A stretch of DNA of 64,000 bases. Source: Mucilaginibacter straminoryzae. GTDB lineage: Bacteria > Bacteroidota > Bacteroidia > Sphingobacteriales > Sphingobacteriaceae. The stretch's first letter is position 1, and each line of letters opens with the position of its first letter. The DNA is taken from the NCBI RefSeq assembly GCF_022953055.1, contig NZ_JALJEJ010000004.1:186001-250000 (forward strand). Direction: 5' to 3'. The notes below the pieces were generated by a model that worked only from the letters and a program-made list of their open reading frames with translations, had not been told where the DNA came from and did no database searches. Positions 43,515 through 52,198 of this stretch are shown here, one piece after another. The translations under genes were made by a program, and so were the position numbers.

Positions 43515-44351
43515 CTACCCTTTCATCGCCACATGGTTTGCCTTTACTTCTTCGGGAAAGAACATGGCGGCAAGGTTGTCAAAATCGCTGGTATCATCTG
43601 TAGTGGTATAGAACCTACGCGTTGCATCTTTGCTTAAACGCGCTTCCATTTCCCGGTGACGGTTTAAATAATCCACCAGACTATCCGCTACAATATCCCC
43701 TTGTGAAACCACGGTAAAGTTCTCGGCCAGGTTGGCCTTTATCTTTTCGGCCAAAAGTGGGTAATGGGTACATGCCAATAATAAGGTGTCGATATCTTTA
43801 CACTGCCCCATCAACTGGTCGAGGTATTCTTTAATGAAATAGTCTGCGCCCGGCTTTTCATGTTCACCGTTCTCTATCAAGGGTACCCATAACGGACAAG
43901 CCTGCTGATAAACTTTAACTTCCGGGGCGAACTTAACTATTTCCAATAAGTAAGAGCCTGAGTTTACCGTTCCTTTTGTACCCAGCACACCAATTTGTTT
44001 CGTATCAGAATAATTGCCGATCACTTCTGCAGTCGGTCTGATCACGCCCAAAACGCGCCTGTCCTGGTAACCGGCCTTTTCAAGGTCCTGCTGCTGAATG
44101 GTACGTAATGCGCGTGCCGAAGCTGTGTTACAAGCCAGGATCACCAGCGGGCAACCCTGTTGAAATAACCATTGCACACACTCCCAGGTATATTGATGGA
44201 TGGTGTTGAATGAACGGCTGCCGTAAGGCGCACGGGCATTATCACCAAAGTAAATGTAATCGTATTGTGGAAGCGCTTTCAGGATGGAACTGAAGACGGT
44301 AAGTCCGCCGATGCCGGAGTCGAAAATACCGATGGGCTGATTGGTTATCAC
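43515..44351 (-). CDS. murI: Glutamate racemase
   Basis: 278 residues. The Asp/Ser site IGIFDSGIGGLTV (Asp11) and both catalytic cysteines are present: Cys74 in LACNTASARAL and the second in LLACTHYPLL. It makes D-glutamate for peptidoglycan in the cytoplasm. Start is GTG at 44351, four bases after a TATTTTTG box that itself sits in the T tract of the skp terminator. End of the uppS-bamA-skp-skp-murI series. Confidence 0.93.
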   Translation of the reverse strand: MITNQPIGIFDSGIGGLTVFSSILKALPQYDYIYFGDNARAPYGSRSFNTIHQYTWECVQWLFQQGCPLVILACNTASARALRTIQQQDLEKAGYQDRRVLGVIRPTAEVIGNYSDTKQIGVLGTKGTVNSGSYLLEIVKFAPEVKVYQQACPLWVPLIENGEHEKPGADYFIKEYLDQLMGQCKDIDTLLLACTHYPLLAEKIKANLAENFTVVSQGDIVADSLVDYLNRHREMEARLSKDATRRFYTTTDDTSDFDNLAAMFFPEEVKANHVAMKG

Positions 44352-44355
44352 TATA

Positions 44356-44363
44356 CAAAAATA
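44356..44363 (-). promoter_or_regulatory. -7 box TATTTTTG for murI inside a terminator T tract
   Basis: TAnnTTTG match formed by the T run after the skp hairpin, four bases before the murI GTG. Confidence 0.5.
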
Positions 44364-44393
44364 AAAAAAGCGCGGCTGTTATCAGCCGCGCTT
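44361..44393 (-). terminator. Intrinsic terminator after the second skp gene
   Basis: AAGCGCGGCTG (44368-44378) pairs perfectly with CAGCCGCGCTT (44383-44393) around TTAT; seven T follow on the minus strand. Confidence 0.85.
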
Positions 44394-44415
44394 CGTTAAT
44401 GTTTACGTCAAAATG

Positions 44416-44928
44416 TTATTTTAAACCTAATTTTAGTTTAACAGCAGCCATCAGGTCGTCTGCAGGCGGCGCAACAATAAGGTCTGTTTGTGTAGTATCT
44501 AACACATAAGTATAACCTTTTTCTTTAGCTACAGCAGAAATAGCGGTCCGTGCTTTGTCGATGATCGGCTTAGAAAGCTCGTTGCTTTTAGCCTGAACTT
44601 GCTGACTAGCGTTGTTCTGATAATCCTGCATTCGTTTTTGAATATCCTGCAATTCGGTTTCTTTAGCAGTACGGATAGCGTCTGTCATGGTTGCACGTTT
44701 TGCATCATAATCCTGAGCTTTGGTTTGCAGCTCGGTATTCATGGTTTGCAACTGATCCATAAATTGCTTCTGGTAAGCGTCGAGCTGGGTTTTAACAGTC
44801 TTAATTTCCGGCATTTGTTCCACCAGCTGATTAAAGTTGATGTAACCCATTTTGCTTTGTGCTTTTGCAAAATTACCCGCCAGCAACATACAACCCGCAA
44901 CTAAAGCAACTCTCAATAGTTTTTTCAT
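44416..44928 (-). CDS. OmpH/Skp-family periplasmic chaperone (second copy)
   Basis: 170 residues with a signal peptide (MKKLLRVALVAGCMLLAGNFAKAQ). GYINFNQLVEQMPEIKTVKTQLDAYQKQF starts the family domain and is followed by about 90 residues of coiled coil (QLQTMNTELQTKAQDYDAKRATMTDAIRTAKETELQ), then KAISAVAKEKGYTYVLDTT-like sequence. Skp holds unfolded outer-membrane proteins in its tentacles on the way to BamA. It is 51 bases after the first copy and ends at a strong terminator. Confidence 0.9.
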   Translation of the reverse strand: MKKLLRVALVAGCMLLAGNFAKAQSKMGYINFNQLVEQMPEIKTVKTQLDAYQKQFMDQLQTMNTELQTKAQDYDAKRATMTDAIRTAKETELQDIQKRMQDYQNNASQQVQAKSNELSKPIIDKARTAISAVAKEKGYTYVLDTTQTDLIVAPPADDLMAAVKLKLGLK

Positions 44929-44979
44929 TTTCTGTTCTTTGTCTTTTATTTAATTTACTACGATTTTAGATAAAAATTA

Positions 44980-45510
44980 TCACTTGGCAAAAACTCCGGG
45001 CTTTAATCCTAAGCGGGTAATCACATCGGCGCTTTTATCGTACCGTGGATTGGCATAAAGCATCATTACCTCGCTGTTTTTGTCAAATATCATGTCCAGG
45101 TTTTCGCTTTCTGCCAAAGCCTGTACAGCTTTAGCAACACGATCCTGAACGGGTTTAATCAATTCTGTACTACGTTTAGCCAGCTCGCCATCCGGCCCGA
45201 ATTTAGAACGCTGGAAGTCTTTCGCTTCCTTTTCTTTCATCACAATTTCGCTCTCGCGTCTTTTACGCATATCTGCCGTCATCAGCACCTGGTCTGCCTG
45301 ATACGCTTTGTACAGGCGGTCGATCTCCTGGAAACGATCATCTACCTGCCGTTGATACGTTTCTGACAACGTTTTTAACTGCGACTGAGCCGCTGCATAT
45401 TCAGGTACATGCTTTAAGATGTACTCAGAGTCAACATAAGCAAAACGTTGTGCAAAAGCGCCGGCAATAGCCGTAAATGATATAAATAATGTTAAAATTA
45501 ACTTCTTCAT
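44980..45510 (-). CDS. OmpH/Skp-family periplasmic chaperone (first copy)
   Basis: 176 residues with signal peptide (MKKLILTLFISFTAIAGAFAQ). RFAYVDSEYILKHVPEYAAAQSQL opens the domain, the coiled-coil tentacle spans about residues 45-110, and AESENLDMIFDKNSEVMMLYANPRYD closes it. The paired Skp copies downstream of bamA are usual in Bacteroidota; they may differ in client choice. ATG 45510 lies eight bases after the bamA stop. Confidence 0.9.
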   Translation of the reverse strand: MKKLILTLFISFTAIAGAFAQRFAYVDSEYILKHVPEYAAAQSQLKTLSETYQRQVDDRFQEIDRLYKAYQADQVLMTADMRKRRESEIVMKEKEAKDFQRSKFGPDGELAKRSTELIKPVQDRVAKAVQALAESENLDMIFDKNSEVMMLYANPRYDKSADVITRLGLKPGVFAK

Positions 45511-45518
45511 TATAAAAA

Positions 45519-48074
45519 TTAATTAAATCCTCCGCTTAAGCTCTGAGCAATAGAGAAGTGGAACTGGCCTTTGTTTGCATCCGGAATACCCGGTATCTTA
45601 TCAAACCCATAACCATAATCAAGCCCAAGCAAACCAAAGATAGGTAAAAATATACGTGCGCCAATACCTGCCGAACGACGAACATTAAACGGATTAAACT
45701 GGCTAAAATTGTTCCATACGTTACCGCCTTCTGCAAATGCTTCAACGAAGATAGTTGCAGACTGGCTGGCAATTACCGGGTGTCTTAACTCCAGTGTGTA
45801 TTTGTTATAAATAGGGCTACCTGGGTTGGTATCCGGGTTATAGTTTGAACCTACCGGAACAATAGAGAAGTTACGGTAACCTCTTAAACCGATGATCTCG
45901 CTACCCTGCAGGAACTGATAAGTCTGCATACCGTCGCCACCGAGTTTAAACCTTTCGAACGGTGACTGACCTACTAACTTGTTATAGGTACCGAGGAAGC
46001 CGAAGCGCACCTGTGACATCAGAACCAATTTACCGGTGATGCGGGTGAACCATTGCGCATCAAACTTCCACTTGTGGTATTCTACAAATTGGTAACGCTG
46101 CTCTGGCGTTGCAATTGCATAGTTGGTGCTATTGAACAAAGAGTATGGCGGCGTAACCTGAATGGTGAACTTAATATTAGAACCCTGGGTTGGATAGATC
46201 GGGGCATCTAACGAGTTACGGCTTAACTCCTGCGTTAACTTGATATTGTAAGAGGTACCATTGGTAAACAGGTAACCGGTAAAGTTATCCAGTTTATAGT
46301 GGTCGAAGTTTAACGAGTAGTTCAACTGGAAATAGTTATCCGGCCAGTTCAGGCGCTTACCCAGCGTAATACCTACACCGTTAATACGAAGATAGTTGTA
46401 ACGCGGATCCGTCTTTGCGTAATACTGCCCGGTAGAACTTAACTGCGTATAAGCGGTAAGACCGAAGTAGATGGGCTTTTTACCACCGAACCATGGGTCA
46501 GAGAAGGTAAACGAGTAATTCTGATAATTCTTACCGTTCGCCTGTCCACGTAGGCTTAACTTCTGCCCGTCGCCTTTTGGCAGCGGTTTGTAAGCCTTCA
46601 GGTTAAAGATATTACGTAACGAGAAGTTGTTGAAGGTTAAACCCAGCGTACCTACCAACTGGCCACCACCAAAACCACCGGACAGTTCGATCTGGTCTGA
46701 CGGCTTTTCTACCACGTTGTACACAATATCAACTGTACCTTCATTAGGATTAATGTTGGTTGGCTTAGGTTCAATTTTCTGCTCATCAAAGTTACCCAAC
46801 TGTGAAAGCTCGCGGGTACTGCGGATAATCAGATCTTTCGAGAATTTCTGTCCCGGCTTGGTCCTGATCTCACGAAGCGCAACTTTATCATTCGTTACGT
46901 CGTTACCTTTTAAGATTACCCGGTTGATGGTATACTGCGGGCCTTCGTAAATACGGATATCCAGGTCTACCGTATCATTATAAATGCGTGTCTGAACTGC
47001 GTCAGAGTTATAGGTTAAATAACCATCATTCAGGTACAGGGAAGAAACGTCGTCATTATTGGTGGTTGGTCCGCTCAGGCGTTTATTTAATTCCTCTTCG
47101 CTGAACACATCCCCTTTTTTGATACTCAGTATCTTCACCAAGGTAGAAGTTGGGTATTTAGAGTTGCCGGAGAACGTCACATTACCGAAATAATATTTAG
47201 GGCCTTCGAAAACTTTAATTTTTACGTTAACGGTATTTTCGTCGTTCTTCCATACAGAATCGCTGATAATTTCTGCATCGCGGTAACCGCGGGCCTGCAT
47301 TTTTTCAACAAGCGTTTGCTTATCTTCCTGGTACTGGTCGTCTTTGAATTTCTTTGATCCGAAGATATTATAGAACTTTTTCTCGCGGGTCTTTTTCAGG
47401 AATTTCTTTAGCGTTGCTGCTTTGAATGCCTTATTCCCCTCAAAAATTACTTCGTTGATCTTTACCTTCTGATGTTTATCAACAGCAACATCCAGTATTA
47501 CGCTGTTCGCATCTCCCGGATCTTTGCGCTGTTTAATATCTACCGTAGTATTTAAAAAGCCCTTTTCGTGGAAATGCTTTTTAATAATAGCAGTAGTGGT
47601 GTTCAGCAGATTTTCGTTAACAATTTTACCTGTTTTGTCATTCAGTTTTTTCTGAATGTCTTCAATCTCACCCTTACGGATACCGGTGATGTGCAGGCGG
47701 GACAAACGCGGACGCTCTAAAACCGATATTTCCAGGTAAACGGTATCCAGGTTAATTTTCTGGATGTTCAGCTGAACATCGTCAAACAAACCTTGCTGCC
47801 ACAAGTTGCGGATAACGTTTGCAGAGGCATCGCCCGGCAAAGAGATCTTATCGCCCTTGTTCAGTTTGGAGATCTGGATCAGAACATCTTTATCAAGATT
47901 TTTAGCACCGTTAACTGCTACCCCGCCAATGATATAATCTTTAGGGTTAAGGTAGCTTAAACTATCAGCCGGAACCGGTTGTGCAAATGTTTGCCGGGGT
48001 TGTGAACCCCTAACCTGAGCTATAGCAGCCGTACCTAAAAAAGTGAGGAGAATTGCAAAAAGAAGTTTATTCAT
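45519..48074 (-). CDS. bamA: Outer-membrane assembly factor BamA
   Basis: 851 residues with signal peptide (MNKLLFAILLTFLGTAAIAQ). Five POTRA domains run to about residue 440 (for example DYIIGGVAVNGAKNLDKDVLIQISKL and KINEVIFEGNKAFKAATLKKFLKK), followed by a 16-strand barrel. The lid-loop motif corresponds to GLRGYRN near residue 730, and the C-terminal strand ends in FHFSIAQSLSGGFN. It inserts beta-barrel proteins into the outer membrane. The two Skp genes follow directly. Confidence 0.95.
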   Translation of the reverse strand: MNKLLFAILLTFLGTAAIAQVRGSQPRQTFAQPVPADSLSYLNPKDYIIGGVAVNGAKNLDKDVLIQISKLNKGDKISLPGDASANVIRNLWQQGLFDDVQLNIQKINLDTVYLEISVLERPRLSRLHITGIRKGEIEDIQKKLNDKTGKIVNENLLNTTTAIIKKHFHEKGFLNTTVDIKQRKDPGDANSVILDVAVDKHQKVKINEVIFEGNKAFKAATLKKFLKKTREKKFYNIFGSKKFKDDQYQEDKQTLVEKMQARGYRDAEIISDSVWKNDENTVNVKIKVFEGPKYYFGNVTFSGNSKYPTSTLVKILSIKKGDVFSEEELNKRLSGPTTNNDDVSSLYLNDGYLTYNSDAVQTRIYNDTVDLDIRIYEGPQYTINRVILKGNDVTNDKVALREIRTKPGQKFSKDLIIRSTRELSQLGNFDEQKIEPKPTNINPNEGTVDIVYNVVEKPSDQIELSGGFGGGQLVGTLGLTFNNFSLRNIFNLKAYKPLPKGDGQKLSLRGQANGKNYQNYSFTFSDPWFGGKKPIYFGLTAYTQLSSTGQYYAKTDPRYNYLRINGVGITLGKRLNWPDNYFQLNYSLNFDHYKLDNFTGYLFTNGTSYNIKLTQELSRNSLDAPIYPTQGSNIKFTIQVTPPYSLFNSTNYAIATPEQRYQFVEYHKWKFDAQWFTRITGKLVLMSQVRFGFLGTYNKLVGQSPFERFKLGGDGMQTYQFLQGSEIIGLRGYRNFSIVPVGSNYNPDTNPGSPIYNKYTLELRHPVIASQSATIFVEAFAEGGNVWNNFSQFNPFNVRRSAGIGARIFLPIFGLLGLDYGYGFDKIPGIPDANKGQFHFSIAQSLSGGFN

Positions 48075-48135
48075 TCGAATATTTAAGTGGGCTAAAAATA
48101 GTTTAAACAGTTGTTAAAAATTGTTAAAAGTGAAA

Positions 48136-48876
48136 TTAGTTAACCTGCTCGCTGGTTTTGCCGAACCGACGTTCGCGCTTCTGGTAATCCAGGATGGCTT
48201 CGTACAAATCTTCCCTTCTGAAATCAGGCCATAGTTTAGAAGTAAAATAAAGCTCGGCGTAAGCAATTTGCCAAAGCAGGTAATTACTGATACGGTGCTC
48301 GCCGCTGGTTCTGATCAATAATTCCGGGTCTGGCATTTCGGCGGTATATAAACTACGCGAGAACATCTCTTCGTCGATATCTTCGGCGCGGATCAAACCT
48401 TGCTGTGCTTTTAACGCCAGTTGCTTTGCAGCCTGAATTATTTCCCGGCGCGAACTATAGCTCAATGCTAATGTTAACGTTAAACCGGTATTGTTAGCCG
48501 TCTTTTCTATCGCAGCACGCATCTCACGTGCCGCTTTTACCGGCAAGGCATCAATATCACCAATGGTATTTAACCTAACGTTATTTTCCATCAGCTTATT
48601 AATTTCTTTATGTACCGTGCTGATCAGCAGTTCCATGATCGCCGTCACCTCCAGTTTGGGGCGGCTCCAGTTTTCTGAAGAGAAAGTATAAAGCGTCAGA
48701 TATTTTACGCCGATCTCCCCGGCACCCTCAACCACATCCCTTACAGAAAGTACGCCGTTATGATGACCAAATATGCGGAGTTTGCCCCTGCCCTTTGCCC
48801 AACGCCCGTTACCATCCATAATAATGGCGATATGCCGGGGTAATTTATTAGGATCTATCTGTTCTTTATAGTTCAT
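48136..48876 (-). CDS. uppS: Isoprenyl transferase (undecaprenyl diphosphate synthase)
   Basis: 246 residues. Catalytic Asp21 lies in IAIIMDGNGRWAKGRG, and the signature LLIRTSGEHRISNYLLWQIAYAELYF with the RxG/xxRxSNFLLWQxAYxE pattern is complete. A cis-prenyltransferase making the C55 carrier lipid for peptidoglycan and surface glycans. It precedes bamA by 61 bases, and has its own promoter box at 49010-49017, giving a leader of over 120 bases. Confidence 0.95.
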   Translation of the reverse strand: MNYKEQIDPNKLPRHIAIIMDGNGRWAKGRGKLRIFGHHNGVLSVRDVVEGAGEIGVKYLTLYTFSSENWSRPKLEVTAIMELLISTVHKEINKLMENNVRLNTIGDIDALPVKAAREMRAAIEKTANNTGLTLTLALSYSSRREIIQAAKQLALKAQQGLIRAEDIDEEMFSRSLYTAEMPDPELLIRTSGEHRISNYLLWQIAYAELYFTSKLWPDFRREDLYEAILDYQKRERRFGKTSEQVN

Positions 48877-49166
48877 GCTTCCTGATCGTCAACCTGTGTG
48901 GCTTCTTAATCACTAATCTGCTTTATGCCGCTTTAAGCGCCTTACTCGCTTACAAACTTACAGGCTGCCAGGCTTGTTAAATGCCGGATGACCGTAAAAT
49001 TTCAGGGTACAAAGGTAAAACTTACTTTCAATTTTTTTATTATAACTGCCTAAAGAAAAACAGAAAAGAGTTACAGGTGAACGGCTTGACCCCCAATTAA
49101 AAATAAGCCGCCGGGGATACAAGCACCCGGCGGCTACACACTATCTAACAAATCAAAAAAATAAAC
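48877..49166 (-). promoter_or_regulatory. exbD-uppS spacer with terminator and uppS promoter
   Basis: AGCCGCCGGG (49106-49115) pairs with CCCGGCGGCT (49126-49135) and is followed on the minus strand by TTATTTTTAATT: an intrinsic terminator after exbD. Downstream, TACCTTTG (49010-49017) is an exact TAnnTTTG box for uppS. No gene seen. Confidence 0.65.
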
Positions 49167-49691
49167 TTAATACAGTTGCTGTTTCTTAAGCAGGTTGATG
49201 TCTGCATCAGCAATATCTACAATGGCATACCGCTCTACTTTGGCAATATTCATTTCATCAAGGGTGTTCACCAGATTATTATAAATGCTATGATCACTCG
49301 GTTTAATCAACACAATCATATCCTTGCCGGTGGTAGCCTTTACATCCTGCTGTTTAGCCAGCAAAGATTGTCTTAACCCCATCCGGCCATAGTCTACCAC
49401 TTTTTGGTAAGAAGGTTTGCCCGCCTCTCCCATATATAACAAGGCCTTATCATTTTTGCCGAGGCAAACGGTCATAGTCCTGCTTGCAGGCACTCCCGGC
49501 ACATCAACAACTTCCGTTTTATCAGGCATAGCCACCGGCATCGCATTGTTCTTCTGTAACGTGGTGGTCAGCATAAAAAAAGTAATGAGTAAAAAAGCAA
49601 GATCAACCATAGCGGTAAGATCTACACGGGCTGCTGTACGGGAAAGACCAGAGCGCCGGCCTGTCTTCTCAGAGGTGTTTAATTCGGCCAT
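49167..49691 (-). CDS. Orphan ExbD/TolR-family protein
   Basis: 174 residues. A basic N-terminus (KTGRRSGLSRTAARVDLTAMVDLAFLLITFFMLTTTL) includes the single membrane helix with the proton-path Asp (MVDLAFLL). The periplasmic part (about 130 residues) ends ...VDIADADINLLKKQQLY. ExbD/TolR works with ExbB/TolQ to pass proton-motive force to outer-membrane machines. No exbB or tonB lies nearby, so it must pair with a partner encoded elsewhere. It sits between DUF6089 and uppS and is closed off by its own terminator. Confidence 0.85.
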   Translation of the reverse strand: MAELNTSEKTGRRSGLSRTAARVDLTAMVDLAFLLITFFMLTTTLQKNNAMPVAMPDKTEVVDVPGVPASRTMTVCLGKNDKALLYMGEAGKPSYQKVVDYGRMGLRQSLLAKQQDVKATTGKDMIVLIKPSDHSIYNNLVNTLDEMNIAKVERYAIVDIADADINLLKKQQLY

Positions 49692-49835
49692 GATGTAAAG
49701 TTTAGTTAGGTGAATAGCATCGGTTAGTTATATGGTTTGATATAACTATTTACCGAAGGTTTAACGGGAAGTGCTGGAATATTTTCACCTATTCCACGTC
49801 TTCGTTATCATGGCCATTTGGAGAAGACTTCTGGC

Positions 49836-50636
49836 CTACCGGTATCGGTTGCTATTGGTGAAGTAACAGTCGCTGGATAGAAAAGTGAACGTTAACGACA
49901 CGGTGAAAAACATGTAGGTATCTTTAGAACGGCCGTCACCGCGTTGGGTGCCATAACTGCCATAGTCAGATGATAAACGGCGGTCTGCAAATTCTTTTTG
50001 TTTAGCCGTGAAATTGGTAGGATTAGCATACATGCCGCTTACGTCATCCAGATAATCAGTATTAGGTATACGGTAACCTGCTTCGGCACTTAAAGAAAGA
50101 TTTCTGTAGAAATTATATTTTACGCCTGCACCGAAAGGAATGGTCATCACCACATTGGGATAAGGTTTTGACTGACCTTCCGTCATCAGCGGTCTTAGCT
50201 CGTACAAATTTCCGTTATAATCATATGCTTTGGGATTGAAATTTACGGCGCCTATACCGGCAAACACATATGGTGTAAATGCGTGCAGGTCTATACCCGG
50301 ACGGAATTTCATGAAATTGAACTCTACCGTTGCCGCCAGTTCATCCAGGTTGCTAAAGAAACTTAAATTACGCGACTGGGTTTCGGCATCAGAAGACCAA
50401 CGGTCTGCAGCTACTACCTGCCCATGCATAAAGCCAATTTTTGCTGAAACATAGTCGCTGAAGTTTCTACGAACAAAGCCTCCCACTGCGGGACCGCTTA
50501 CCTGGAAAACATTACGTTGATTAAGATCGCCCATGTAACCGGAACCACCACCGCTGATACCGATATCCCACTTCTGGGCCATTGACTGTAGAACGGAAAA
50601 CAGCGCTAAAGAAAAGAGTAAAAGTTTTTTCAGCAT
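49836..50636 (-). CDS. DUF6089 family outer-membrane beta-barrel protein
   Basis: 266 residues with signal peptide (MLKKLLLFSLALFSVLQSMAQ). The mature start WDIGISGGGSGYMGDLNQRN is the family signature, followed by alternating strands (AVGGFVRRNFSDYVSAKIGFMHG, FTPYVFAGIGAVNFNP). The family is Bacteroidota-specific, of unknown role, and is almost always found between nadK and uppS/bamA, as here, suggesting a link to outer-membrane assembly. It starts nine bases after the nadK stop. Confidence 0.85.
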   Translation of the reverse strand: MLKKLLLFSLALFSVLQSMAQKWDIGISGGGSGYMGDLNQRNVFQVSGPAVGGFVRRNFSDYVSAKIGFMHGQVVAADRWSSDAETQSRNLSFFSNLDELAATVEFNFMKFRPGIDLHAFTPYVFAGIGAVNFNPKAYDYNGNLYELRPLMTEGQSKPYPNVVMTIPFGAGVKYNFYRNLSLSAEAGYRIPNTDYLDDVSGMYANPTNFTAKQKEFADRRLSSDYGSYGTQRGDGRSKDTYMFFTVSLTFTFLSSDCYFTNSNRYR

Positions 50637-50645
50637 TCAGCAAGA

Positions 50646-51533
50646 CTAATAGTTGCGGGCATCAATCCCCCAAAGTAATTTATTCCTTAATGTTTTCAGG
50701 TAACTCTCGTTGTTCAGACGGATGAGATTCAACTTAAAATCTGCCTTTGAAATATTAAACTTAATCGGCTCTTCTGTTTTATTGATGATCTCTGTCCGCG
50801 AATCGCAAGATATTAAATAATTAGCACTGCGGGTTTCCACCTCGATAGAAAGTGTACACTCATCCGGAAACACAATAGGCCTTACATTTAAATTATGGGG
50901 CGATACCGGTGTTACCACCAAGGTATCTGACTGCGGAAAAATAATAGGCCCACCGCAACTGAGTGAGTAGGCTGTAGAACCTGTAGACGTAGAGATAATG
51001 ATACCATCGCCCCAGTACGAATTCAGGAATTCGCCGTCCAGGTAGGCATCAATGGTGATCATCGCCGCATCGTCACGCTTATGAATCGTGATGTCATTCA
51101 AGGCGAAATTATCCTCACCAAAAATCTGCTCGCTCGATGTAATCTTAATCAACGTCCGGCTATCCAAAGTATAATCACCATTGATGACCGCTTTTATAGC
51201 CGTTTCAATCTCGCCTTTATTGATACTGGCCAGGAAACCAAGCCTACCGAAATTAATCCCGATAACCGGGATGCCACTATCTCTGATCAGTGCGACGGTA
51301 TCCAATAAGGTCCCATCGCCGCCCAGGCTGATAAAAATATCGATAAACCCGGCGAGCGGAACACCTTCTTCAAGTACCGGGAAATCCAGATCGGGAAGAC
51401 GGTTTTTTAAAAATTCGTGTAACTGCCGGTGAACATACACCTCTGCATGGCCATGGGCAAACTGGTCGAAAACCAGTTTCACATAAGGTAGTGCCGTATC
51501 GTTAAACTGCCTGCCGTAAACCGCAATCTTCAT
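50646..51533 (-). CDS. nadK: NAD kinase
   Basis: 295 residues. The GGDGTLLD motif (71-78) holds the catalytic Asp73, and the second signature YWGDGIIISTSTGSTAYSLSCGGPII binds NAD. It phosphorylates NAD to NADP, setting the cell's biosynthetic reductant pool. It lies four bases after the CBS-domain gene and is followed by DUF6089, in a tight minus-strand series. ATG at 51533. Confidence 0.95.
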   Translation of the reverse strand: MKIAVYGRQFNDTALPYVKLVFDQFAHGHAEVYVHRQLHEFLKNRLPDLDFPVLEEGVPLAGFIDIFISLGGDGTLLDTVALIRDSGIPVIGINFGRLGFLASINKGEIETAIKAVINGDYTLDSRTLIKITSSEQIFGEDNFALNDITIHKRDDAAMITIDAYLDGEFLNSYWGDGIIISTSTGSTAYSLSCGGPIIFPQSDTLVVTPVSPHNLNVRPIVFPDECTLSIEVETRSANYLISCDSRTEIINKTEEPIKFNISKADFKLNLIRLNNESYLKTLRNKLLWGIDARNY

Positions 51534-51537
51534 TCGC

Positions 51538-52197
51538 TTAGAGGTTAAGATAGTTCATCAGCGAATCGTAACGGTCCATGGAATCGTCGTTACCATCATT
51601 ACCCCCGAAAACTGCTTTCACGTCATAGCCGTAGCGCAGGAAAGAGGCAGAAATACCAGAAAGATCCTGCTTGTTAAGCTTTAAGGTTACTTCGTTTCGG
51701 GTAGAATCCGGGAAAGTGCGGGTATAAGAACTTAAGATGTGTGCGTTATCAGACTCTATGATCTGCGCAATGTGCGACATGGAGTTTTCTTTATTACTCA
51801 TTTCAAGCACGATAATTCCGCCCGGATCTGAAGCGGAGGTAAGTTCTGCAAATGCGTTGCTTAATTCGTTAACTGTAATAACACCCAGGTAGGCTTTTGA
51901 AAGGCTAAGTACGGGTACCAGGGTTGCCTTAGATTCGTAAAAAATCCGGATTACCTCATAGATATGCTGATCTTCGAATACGTATGAAGTAAGCAGCGAG
52001 ACCTGAATATCTTTTAATGCGAGCTGATGATCCGGGGCGATTAGGTCGTCTTCGGCTACCAGACCTATAAACTGATCTTCATTCACTACGGGCATGTGCC
52101 GTACCTTGAACTCGGCCATGCGGTCGAGCGCGCGCTGTATCGTATCAGTGCTATGTAACGACGGTATTGCGTAGGCGATCAGTTCCTGGGCTACCAT
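51538..52197 (-). CDS. CBS-domain pair protein
   Basis: 219 residues. Two CBS motifs: AIPSLHSTDTIQRALDRMAEFKVRHMPVVNEDQFIGLVAEDDL (about 10-52) and DQHIYEVIRIFYESKATLVPVLSLSKAYLGVITVNEL (about 75-113). The remaining C-terminal half (GGIIVLEMSNKENSMSHIAQIIESDNAHILS...) looks like an ACT-type regulatory fold. Such proteins sense adenine nucleotides and control partner enzymes; being next to nadK suggests, without proof, a link to NAD(P) balance. One base separates it from the hydrolase stop. Confidence 0.85.
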   Translation of the reverse strand: MVAQELIAYAIPSLHSTDTIQRALDRMAEFKVRHMPVVNEDQFIGLVAEDDLIAPDHQLALKDIQVSLLTSYVFEDQHIYEVIRIFYESKATLVPVLSLSKAYLGVITVNELSNAFAELTSASDPGGIIVLEMSNKENSMSHIAQIIESDNAHILSSYTRTFPDSTRNEVTLKLNKQDLSGISASFLRYGYDVKAVFGGNDGNDDSMDRYDSLMNYLNL

Positions 52198-52198
52198 A

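Noticed and set aside
44416..45510. Two Skp genes as a recent tandem duplication
   Set aside because: The proteins differ strongly outside the signal peptide and paired Skp genes after bamA are usual in Bacteroidota.
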